Shown here: positions 45,215-55,400 of the stretch, one piece after another
Layout: each line of letters starts with the position of its first letter
How positions within the stretch are numbered: position 1 is the stretch's first letter
DNA from: Paralichthys olivaceus
Taxonomy: Eukaryota; Chordata; Actinopteri; Pleuronectiformes; Paralichthyidae
Direction of reading: 5' to 3'
Length of the DNA stretch: 64,000 nt
Assembly (NCBI RefSeq): GCF_024713975.1
Contig: NC_091094.1
Location: 19,304,501-19,368,500 of the forward strand
The notes under the pieces: generated by a model
Told to the model about the DNA's origin: nothing
Database searches by the model: none
What the model saw: the letters and a program-made list of their open reading frames with translations, nothing else
Program-made: the position numbers and the translations under genes

Positions 45215-46565
45215 TGACCAATCACAGTGGAGCTGTGGGCGGTAGCATCACAACTATTGGATGGTTTCAGTGTCAATCAAAAGCAAGGCAGGCGGCACCG
45301 GATGTGCTACAGAGAGGAAATGGGAGGACAGTCAAGATAATGAGCAAATGAGAGGTCAGGGTGATAGCTTGGACTATAAACTGGATAGGTTTGGACTGAA
45401 GCCATAGAGCAGTGGCACACTACGTAGGGGGGATGTTTATGTACTACTTATAACAATGATAACAAGTAATTAGTAACAGAACAAGGTGGTGGTTTATTTT
45501 CTTATATTTGTGCTTTAATGCTGTGTGATGGTCAAATTTCTGTTAATTGGGTCATATTGTCCGCTTCTTTCATTTTTTCCTATTTTTTGCCTTCGATTCT
45601 TATTTTTTAACTTGTAAGGCACCTTGCAACTGTACATTGAAAGGTGCCATCCATGTAAATGAAGATAACTATAATAATAATAATAATAATAGCTTAAATT
45701 TATATAGCACCTTTGAAGAGACCCAGGGACACTTTAAATATGTCCATGGGGACATAAGAGAAAAGAAAAGAAAAAAGTAATAAGCACAAATAGAAATAGA
45801 AATAAACAGCACCAATGGCAGGGTGGAGCATTAACTGAGGCCAAGACAACAAAATTATCATTACTAGTAGTAGAATTATCCATCCATCATCTATGCTCCT
45901 TTTTCATTGAGTCAGGAGAGGGGAGGTGAAACATATTTTTATAATTATTATTGTATCACTCAGATTGAACTGACTGATATGATCATGAGGAACAACATAT
46001 AAAAGACTACAGAGGAAAATGAGGAAAATGATGGCAAACCAGAACTGTGATCACTTCTGATTGGATACATTGCAGACTGTGTTTTGTCTTCTTTTACTCG
46101 TGTGATGTTTATATTTGTTTCTGCTTGTGGTTGCTCGTGACGTGTCTATAAGATGTAAATTAGAATTCTTGCTGGAATCTGATGTGTTCAAATGTAGTTT
46201 TTTAAATACTGATGTTCATTAACACGCTCTGTCCCTATGACATATATACATCTAATTAGGTAAGGAAAGACGCTCAGCTTTTAATCTGTAATGAATCTAC
46301 TAAATGGGTTGAATAGAGAGATATTTATATATGTAGAGATATTATACGATACAGACTGGAATCAGTTAATCAGTGATTCACCATCCAAACCTGAAGGTGG
46401 TGGTAATGCAGCTGCTACATTAGTTACCATGTGCCGTCAAAAAAAGACGAAGAAGACAGTGAACGGATGAGTTGAATGTGTTTGTAAAAACTCTATTTCT
46501 TTCAAACAGAAACGACAACATGTTGAATGGATGAGAGGAAGACATTTAACTAAAGCCCACTGAAC
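45215..46565. other. Divergent intergenic region between rplp0 and the F-box gene
   Basis: It lies between two divergent promoters. It contains an AAT trinucleotide run near 45672-45690. Just upstream of the F-box gene, a stretch at about 46391-46460 (AAGGTGGTGGTAATGCAGCT and GACGAAGAAGAC) resembles short dispersed sequences often found near teleost promoters. No coding sequence is seen. Confidence 0.5.
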
Positions 46566-46571
46566 AAAACC

Positions 46572-47864
46572 ATGGCTCAGCCTCCTCCTCCTCGGCTTCC
46601 GTCAGAGATGTGGAACCGCGTTTTCAGTTGCCTGTCGGCGGCAGACAAGTTGAACGTGCGGGCTTCCTGTAAGTACTTCAAGAAACTCGTGGACCACGGC
46701 TCCCTGTGGAGGGACTGGGCCGTGGTGCTGAGGTTTCCCAGCGGCTCCTACAACCCACAGTTCTGGGCCAGTCTGCGGCGCAGGAGGGTGAACAGCGCGG
46801 TGGTGAGGAGCTCCAGGGCGAAGGACTGGAAGCAGCTCGCCCGCTTCCTCCCATCGCTCACCACGGTAGTGATGGACCCGAGCTCCCAGCAGAGCCTCCA
46901 CTGTCTGCGGGACTTCAGACATCTGAGGCGTCTGGCTGTGAGGAACAGTTCCACCTCCCTGGTGTTTGACTCCTCCACAGTTTGTGAACCAGAGCAGCTC
47001 ACACACCTGAGCATGTGTGATGTCACTTTACCCACAGCAGCCATGGAGAGCGTCATCTCTGCTGTCTCCCACTTCAGCAACCTCACCTCCCTGGTCTGTC
47101 ATCACCTGGGAGTCTTCGAGGAGACTATTTTACTGGTGCACTCCCTCCTCAGCTGCCTGCCCAAGTTGAAGCACCTGTCTTTGTCTGCCGTGCACAATCT
47201 CTTAACCTTTAACACTATTCCCAACCTAGATCTCTCAGGAGGAGGCCCTGCCTCCGCTTTGTCCAGTCTGGAACTCATCGACTGCATGGATCATTCCTTT
47301 CCAGAAGATGCAATGAAGCTGATGCCCGGCCTGAAGAGTCTCACTGTCTCCTTCAGGCACCAGGAGCTGCCTGACAGGCGGCCATCACCTGTGTGTCACC
47401 TGAAAACATGGCTGAGTGACCTCCCTCAGCTGTCCACCCTGGTCATCGTCAAGGGCCCAGCTGCTAAGAACTTTGTCACCTTCATTCCACCCACAGTGAC
47501 CAGTCTCACACTCTGTGCCGCAGAGTTATCCTCAAATGACATGGCAGCCACAGCAGCGCAGGTACCAGATCTCCTCCACCTTCACTTAGACCCCTGGCCC
47601 TCACATTTGAGAGCTCACACAGCTCAGATACCGCTACTTTTCCCAAAGCTCAGACGTCTCAAACTTCGCCTCGAACACGTACCAGAGGACAAATTATTAG
47701 CCCTTCACAAACTGCAGGATCTGGAGTACTTAGAGGTTCTGGATAGTCTGCCACATTTCTCTGAGCTCACTGGTAAACTCCGAGCCCTCACCAACTACAG
47801 GCTGGAGGTGAAAACTGCTCCTCCACAGAGGGATGTGATGTCTTGTTCCTGTGTTTGTTACTGA
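46572..47864 (+). CDS. Single-exon F-box protein with leucine-rich C-terminal region
   Basis: This is an intronless 430-residue frame. The start ATG lies in a good context (ACCATGG). Residues about 7-50 (LPSEMWNRVFSCLSAADKLN, ASCKYFKKLV, LWRDWAV) fit an F-box, which would bind Skp1 in an SCF ubiquitin ligase. The rest has recurrent leucine-rich segments (LTHLSMCDVTLP, LKHLSLSAVHNL, SSLELIDC, LPQLSTLVIV, VTSLTLCAAEL, LLHLHLDP, LRRLKLRLEHV, LEYLEVLD) consistent with degenerate leucine-rich repeats for substrate binding. The protein ends CSCVCY, cysteine-rich and possibly a lipidation signal, though the last residue is unusual for prenylation. Codon use is GC-richer than its surroundings, as expected for a real coding exon. 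It fits an FBXL/FBXO type, but I do not recognise a named orthologue. A possible polyadenylation signal lies at 48075-48080. Confidence 0.85.
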   Translation: MAQPPPPRLPSEMWNRVFSCLSAADKLNVRASCKYFKKLVDHGSLWRDWAVVLRFPSGSYNPQFWASLRRRRVNSAVVRSSRAKDWKQLARFLPSLTTVVMDPSSQQSLHCLRDFRHLRRLAVRNSSTSLVFDSSTVCEPEQLTHLSMCDVTLPTAAMESVISAVSHFSNLTSLVCHHLGVFEETILLVHSLLSCLPKLKHLSLSAVHNLLTFNTIPNLDLSGGGPASALSSLELIDCMDHSFPEDAMKLMPGLKSLTVSFRHQELPDRRPSPVCHLKTWLSDLPQLSTLVIVKGPAAKNFVTFIPPTVTSLTLCAAELSSNDMAATAAQVPDLLHLHLDPWPSHLRAHTAQIPLLFPKLRRLKLRLEHVPEDKLLALHKLQDLEYLEVLDSLPHFSELTGKLRALTNYRLEVKTAPPQRDVMSCSCVCY

Positions 47865-47869
47865 ATAAT

Positions 47870-50385
47870 TACTGATTGTCTGGAGTCTTGACTTTGAGAA
47901 AATAACATGAATATGCAACATTAACTTCAAAGTGCTGATTTCAGAATCACAATGAGCTTTAGTTTTTTATTCCTTTTTTTATCAGAGTAGTGACTGAAAT
48001 CAGCTAACTTTTATTTTAGCATACATCCCACTGTGGTATCTGTTCAGTTTGAATGACCTGAACTGAATTTAAGAAATAAATCTGATTACTTTCATTCTGT
48101 ATTTTACATTCTGTGAAAACCTTGAGTGTCAAACATCTGATATAATGTAACACTGAAATAGTAACTGTTTATGCGCAAAGCAAAATTCACACTTTTCTTG
48201 GACAGAACAATGGCAGAAATAAAGTATTTTATTTGCAACAGTTACATCAATTGGTCAGTAACCATGACCCACCCACACGAAGAGCCTAAGCAGTTTGTGG
48301 CTCATGAGAAAATTAAAATGGTAAAAGATCACATGAATGTCTCCATTTACAAAGAAAAGTTCACTTAATCTCATTGACAGTAAAATGCTTATTTGAATTT
48401 TTTTTTATTCTTTGACATAAGCAAAAACTATAAGGCAATATACTGTAAGAAGATAAATATACATGTGGCGATTCCTGTTTCATTTTCTTAGGCATACACA
48501 GTTTTTAAATGAAGGTGCAAACGTCTTTCCAACAGCCCCTGCTACATGTGAATCTCAGTCTGCTACATGTGGACACCACAGAGGATCTTCTCTCTGGTTT
48601 GTCTATTACAGTGTAAAGTTTGAGAGTTAAGATGCACCACAGCAGGCGAAGCCTCTCCCAGAGTTCAGCCCCAGAAAAGAGTCCGATCACAGGAGAGAGA
48701 ACTCCAGTGTGTAAGACCTTATTGCATCGACACATTTGGCACAAGAACATAAACACAAATCTTCTCAACAATCTGAATGTAGATAATGTGTATAAATTCC
48801 TTACACATCTAGTGATCAAAAAACACAAGCAATATTCTAAAAAAAGAAAAAAACAACCCACATCTCATATATGGCAAAAAAGAGCTGCAAGTAAAATAAA
48901 GATGAAGTTAGTCATTACATGAATTTTGCTGAAGGCTCGGCCCGGGCTTGGTTTGTATTCTGATTCCTGACCAGCTAACACACAAAATCCAGATTCCATC
49001 AGTGAGCGGAGCACTGAGATCAGCTCAGCAGGATCATAGCTCATCACTCAAAATAAAAACATTGAAGGCTGCGTTTCCTTGGAAGTGGGAAGTACCGGAA
49101 TCCAAGCTGGTGTGTGTATCTATGTGTGAGGAGGGTAAACGTATTGTTACCTTCTAGAGCCAGCTCTTTGCATATCAGCGTGAACCTGACCAGCTCTAAA
49201 ATACATATATTTTCTAATAATCAAAAATTGAGACAAAACACAGTTCTGTCACGTCTAACACACTATATATAAATTTCAATTCTGATTGTAACAGCAACTG
49301 GCAGCTAGTGCTGATTAAATTCCACAAAATATAAAGTGGCATGCTTGTAATCCAAATGCACAATCAAATTTTAAATCATCAAACATTAATATTAAGAGTA
49401 GCATAAGGAAAATATGAGGGGAAAAAAAGTTGAACTGAAAAGGTTTTCTGAGAAGAGCTAATTTTCACTTTCAATAACGTTTTAGCTTTTTTAATCAAAA
49501 AAACATAATTCTTATGGACCTGCTTTTTGTTATTACGAGCTGTAATGGTTTAATTTCACTTCACAATATTAATGTAAATGACGACACTCTTTGCTGTAGT
49601 AAATGACTGATTTTGAAGTTACACAAGCACAGGTGTGTATGTACTGAAACTGAAAACACATCTCGGTTTTTTTCATAGTAAAACAGTAGAAAAATAAGAT
49701 ATAACATCCTGATGAGACCAATTTGTAAAAATGCACCTTTAGGATAGTTTCATCAGAAGATCTGTGGTTGGAGTGTGCAAAGAGTTTGAACTGGTATTTG
49801 AAAGAAGTGAGGACTGAGTTGTCTGTGTGCATGTTCTGTACATATGGAGAGTTTACATGGTTATTTCAAAATGGCACATCAACAGTTTCCAAAGGTAGAA
49901 AAATACATCTTTCTCATAGATTATTAACACTCATTGGCCAAGCACTGGATATTCAACACTCAACATACGTTATATCTGATGAAATCAGCTCTCTGTGGTC
50001 CATGCAGTTAAGCAGCCGTCTCATATCTGCATATTGTAAAACCACCATATTGTGCAAGGTCTTGCCCTGCGGGAATAAAATCATTTCCAAATCACAGCTC
50101 TGAGGAAGTCTCACGGCTTCTCTCGTATGTTTATATATGTACCCACACACACACAGGGAACTTAGCATCTTTTCATTGCTGCACACAGGAATAAACCTCT
50201 AAATAAAAATCTCTTTGGGCTCTCTTAAAAATGTTTTAGCAAAAGTGTGAAATGCCAAACCTGAGAGGTTGGACAGTCAGGAAACTCCCCTCAGTGTTGA
50301 GTTGATGTTACCCACCCTCTGTCTTAAAAACCACGTCACTGACACGAGGGCAAACAAATCCACATGTGCATTCAAACACAGACCC
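47870..50385. other. Convergent 3' ends of the F-box gene and pxn
   Basis: The F-box gene has AATAAA signals at 48075-48080 and 48218-48223 on the plus strand. pxn, coming from the right, has AATAAA candidates on the minus strand at plus 48404-48409 and 48228-48233. If the distal ones are used the two transcripts would overlap tail to tail. The pxn 3' untranslated region would then be about 2 kb. No other gene is seen. Confidence 0.45.
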
Positions 50386-50390
50386 ACAGT

Positions 50391-52075
50391 CTAACTGAAG
50401 AGTTTAATAAAGCAGCCGTGGCAGTAGGGCTTGTCGTTCTGCTCCTTGAAGGTGCCTTTGTTGAGCTGCTTGAGGCAGAAAGCGCACACAAAGTGCTCAG
50501 GGTGGAACTTCTTGCCCATGGCGGTGATGCAGCGGCCGGTAATGGGCTTCTGGCAGCCAGAGCACAGCGAGCCGCGGCGCTCGTGGTAGTGCGCCTCGCA
50601 GTACGGCTGGCCGTCGTGGTCGAAGAAGCTGCCGTTTATGAATGGAGTGAAGCACTCCTGCAGGTTAAGAAGAGGTAGAGTTTATGATGATGGGTTGGCA
50701 CAATGGTTAAATTCATCACAGAATGGATTAATTGATTTTTATTTGTCACTTGCACAACATAAAACATGCAGTGAAATTTGTGATGGGGGGCTATTAGGTT
50801 TCTGTGTAGATGTACCAAAGGGATAAAAAAAATGTTAATACGTAAATAAGATTTAAAAAGAAATTATGGATCACTAAAGCAAGGAAATTGAAATATATAC
50901 AAAAGAAAGTTACTCCCAAAAATAGAATATATACACTTAGGATTCCAGGATAATATTTACAGTTTAAAGATACCTGGTGTGACTGTAAAAGTCAAGTGAC
51001 TCACCCTGCAAACGAAGCATTCAGGGTGCCAGAGAGAGTTGAGTGCTGAGATGTAGTTCTCCAGGATGGCACGGGCACAGCCGCCACATTTAGGGGCAAA
51101 CATGTCAAAGTAGTCCTTTCTGCAGAAGGCCTTTCCATCCTTCTCATGGAAACCTGGGGAGCAGCAAACAAACACTGTCAGCAACTTAAAAATGAAAATT
51201 CAATTAGGCCACAAACAGACAGGTATTGTGTCATTAACTGATGAGCGGCTGATACCTTCTGGTCCAAAAAAGGCTCCACACTGGGCACAGAAAAAGTGCT
51301 CTGGATGCCAGGTCTTGTCCAATGCAGTCACAACTTTCTGTGAAGCAAAGGAAAAGCAAACGGTCACTCTTGCCTGAAGGTGTCATCTATAAATATAACT
51401 TCTGATGCTACTCCAATGTTAAGAAAGGTTAACATATAAATATGTAGGTCTCTTATTATGGGAGAAACTAATGCATCAGTGGCTGGGAGGCCAGGAGAGG
51501 GCAAACAGAGCCCACAAAGGCAGCATGGTGAGAGGTGCTGGGATGATATGACCGGTAGCTCATGTTTGGCCTGATAGTATCTCTCAGCAGCTTCAGCTGG
51601 AAACACACTCACACTGTCCATGTGACACAAGATTTTAAAATACCCACAACAAGCAAGTCTCTGCTGCAGGGTCAACATTGCTCAATGTAAAGCCCAAACA
51701 TTTGTTTTACAGTGATTCTTGACTTTGCCACCAGGGGGTGCAATGTTCAAACAAAGGGTGATATATTGAGGGAGGACAACTGTTATAATACAATTCATTA
51801 TCTGTATAGATAATATAAGAAGTTGGAGATTTAGAGGAACTACATAAAAACGCTAGAGGCACATCTAGGCATCACAAATTCTATCCAGAACAATGACACA
51901 ACTGAGAAATCCTTTGTCAAAGATGTGGTTAATTTATGAACATAGCTTAGCTATAAATATGTAATTTGAGTGGTTCCCTTAGACCATTAGAACATGACTC
52001 CATTTTTCCAGCACCTGTATTAAAAGCACATAAACCAAAGTATGAAAGCTCAAAAAAAGAAAAAGTGAGAGCTGC

Positions 52076-52135
<60 letters not shown>

Positions 52136-52421
52136 ACATGTTGGCTTTTTCCCAGGCTTAAGTCCACTGTCCACTATCTAATATCTCCTTCTCTTTCCAG
52201 CATCTCTATTACTGTGTGTGTTCGTTCATGTGTTCGTGTGTGTGAATGTGTTTGAATGTGTATATAGGTGCAATGGCTGTAAACGCCCTGGTGGGAGTGT
52301 GTCACTACAAAGATATGACTGATCACTGACAATTGAGAGAAGTAAGCAGTGACATGGACATATGTGTTAGTTTGACTGGAGGCGTACTGCAACTACAAGT
52401 CACTTCCCTTTTACTGCCACC

Positions 52422-52454
<33 letters not shown>

Positions 52455-55400
52455 ATGCATGTGTGTGTGTTTATGCATGTGTGTATCTGTGTCACAGCTT
52501 GTGTCGATGATAAAGAGCAGCAATTTCTCACCTGTAGTAGTTGTTGCACTTAGGTCTTAATCCATTAGGTTATGAATAAATAAATATTATTATCCACCCA
52601 CATGCACAGTATATATATATATATGTGAGTGTGTGTATTTGTATGCATGCGTTACTAACATCCAGTATGGGTCTGTTACAGTAGTGGCATCTCGGTGAGA
52701 ACAGGTTGTGGTAGTCGGTCTCACAGTATGGCTGCCCATCTCGCTCAAAGAAGTTTCTGGAGCCGATCTCGTCCTGGCAGTGCGTGCACACAAAGTGCTC
52801 AGGGTGCCATGTTCTGCCCATGGCCGTCACCACCTGGTATGGGGAGACAGAGCATTAAAATTAAATGAGCTGTTGGGGGCAAGGCCTTGATGAACAAAGA
52901 AAAATCACTGCAGCCTTGCATGCAAGAAGCAAAGGACATACACCAGCACAGCGGCAAATGTTAATCTCATAATTTAGTGTTTCATATCCATTTATTGATC
53001 CATATTCATTTGAGTCCATATTCATTTTAATCCCATTCATTTTAGTGGAATTCTATTCATTATGTTTCTTATGAACAAAAATCCTTTAATTTAGTCCATC
53101 TTAATTGTTTTCAAATTGAAAGCATTGTAGCAGATCATCATAGCTGATAAACCGCTGACAAAATCTCTTGATAGAACGACAATTGTTATGAAAATACAAG
53201 TGCGGAGAAAACCTCCCTTTGGTTATTGTTGATTTGTGCTACACAAATGCTGTAATTTCCTATATTTCTGCTATACTACTGCTTCTGAGTTAGTAAGTAT
53301 AGTAAGTATAAGTAAGTCAGTACAATTATTGATTAATTGGGTGGCTTTGACATCAAACGATCTGCAAAGCCCAAGATATGCAGAACATGAGCCAACACTG
53401 GAACAACCCATCCAACTTGGACGAATTCATTTGCCAGTGTGCAATCTTCCTTTCACCATAATATCAACAAAAAACAGCTATGATGTTTTACAAGTCCATT
53501 TGGTACTTGCATCATGTGTCACTCGTGCTCCAATGCCCTGAGATAATATATTAGCATAATCCACCAAAATCATGTCTTAACGTATCAGAATCAGAAGTAC
53601 TTTATATGCAGGTTCTCATTCAGTACGTATACTAACTGTGGTCTCATTTGAACCTAGACTGACTTGTTTGATTCAGTATTATCATCACCTGTCCAACAAT
53701 GGGTTTCTTGCAGGCTCCACAGACGCCCTTAGCCACGGTCTGGACTCCGAGTCTATTGAGGTCTGACTGCAGGCTTCCCAGCATGTTGTCCAGCTTGTTG
53801 GCTGGTTTGGGGGGTGCAGTGGGAGACGTCTTTCCCTGGGACTGGATCTGACAACAGAAATGACTCATTATTAATGGCACTGCACTCAGTAATCCTAAAT
53901 TGACTCTTCTGATATTCAGTCTATGAACTCTATGAGGCAACAGAAACAAAGAAAACATGCTTACACTTCTAAGGAATAGAAATATTTAGAATACATATAG
54001 AAAATGTTGTACAAATGAATATTTAACAGTATGACACCAAAGCTAACTACAACTAAATTAAAGAGAATACCAAGGCTAATGGATAAGTATAATTTGATAT
54101 AACATAGTCCATGTTTCCAGTGTTTGATGTTGTATGTGAATGTGCATTTGGCTTCTGTAATGAAAGCAAACAGACCTTCTCAGATGGTGTGGTCATTGGA
54201 GCTTCATGACTCCTACATTCCACTGAGAGAAAATAGCATCTCTGCTTATAAATTCTCTCTCACTCACACACAGACACGCATGCACACGCACCTTACCCTT
54301 GACCAAATACATATGCACTTATATAATGCGGCTCATGTCAATCCACCTCTCCACAAGTGTAAAGCTACTTCTAAAAGACTTGAGGTTACACGGTATTCAA
54401 CAAGGACACACTGGTGTCTAACCTAGTGGGACCTGTTGACGGAAGTCCAGTGGGAGATGCTATAATTGTGGTGGTAACTGTGCTGTCATGTGGCAGATTA
54501 GGTTTCAGTTGCACCGCGAGTTTACCATTCCTGCTCATGACAGGACAGTAAGTGTAACGGGAACATGGGCAGGTTACACTCTGCTTGACTCTAAGCTCTT
54601 AAACTCGCCACTCCACTCTGAACACACAGCTCCTGGCGCCATCAGATGTTAGAATTAGAAAAGGGAGCTCAGTCTCAATGGCCTGAATGTCAGCACCCCT
54701 CATAACGTGGACTGACTGGATTTCAGACAAAGCTTTAAAGAGGGTATCTACTGCAATGTGGCAGGAACAGACACCAGGTGACAAATTCGATGACCAGACA
54801 ATGTTTGTAGTTCACACTTATACTGAGGTTATACAACTACTTGGATTTCAACTGAATGAATAAACAATCTGTAAACAGAGAGTCAAACAGTTCAAGAGTG
54901 AGAGAAAGTGGAAAGAGAGTAATAGGTCAGAGAAGAGGACAGGGACAGATGAAGACATGATCCATGCCTGCATTGGTGGGAAGATTGGGTCGTAGTCGGT
55001 TTGACACCCCACTGATACAAAGACCTTGGGAGGCGGAGGTGGCGTGACAGGCTTGGGAGGGGGGCTAGGCGAGGGAGGGGGCTGGAAAGGGGGAGGCGTG
55101 GGCTCCCTAGGGGGAGGCGTGGGCTCCCTGGGGGGAGGAGTTGGCTCTTTGGGGGATGGAGGGGTGGGTTCTCGAGGAGGAGGAGGGGTTGGGGGGGGAG
55201 GAGGTAGTGGTGGAGGAGTCTGCTTGACAGGGGGTGGCTTTTTGGGTGCTGGGGGTGATTGCGGAGGGGGCAGGACTTTTCTCTGTGGGGAAGATGGCTC
55301 AGGAGGGATGAGGATCTGGGGAAAAGAAGGGGAAAAAAACAGCAAAGAGAGGAAAGCAAACAGATAAGAGACAGGGTCAGGATGAAGAAAAGAAATGGAG

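Noticed and set aside
46602..47086. Minus-strand frames of 112-134 codons
   Set aside because: They are shadows of the F-box coding exon; its GC-rich sequence keeps other frames open by chance.
50364..50678. Plus-strand 104-codon frame
   Set aside because: It is antisense to the last paxillin exon (LIM3/LIM4).
55026..55367. Plus-strand glycine-rich open frame
   Set aside because: It is the exact antisense of the proline-rich paxillin exon; Gly codons are the complement of Pro codons.
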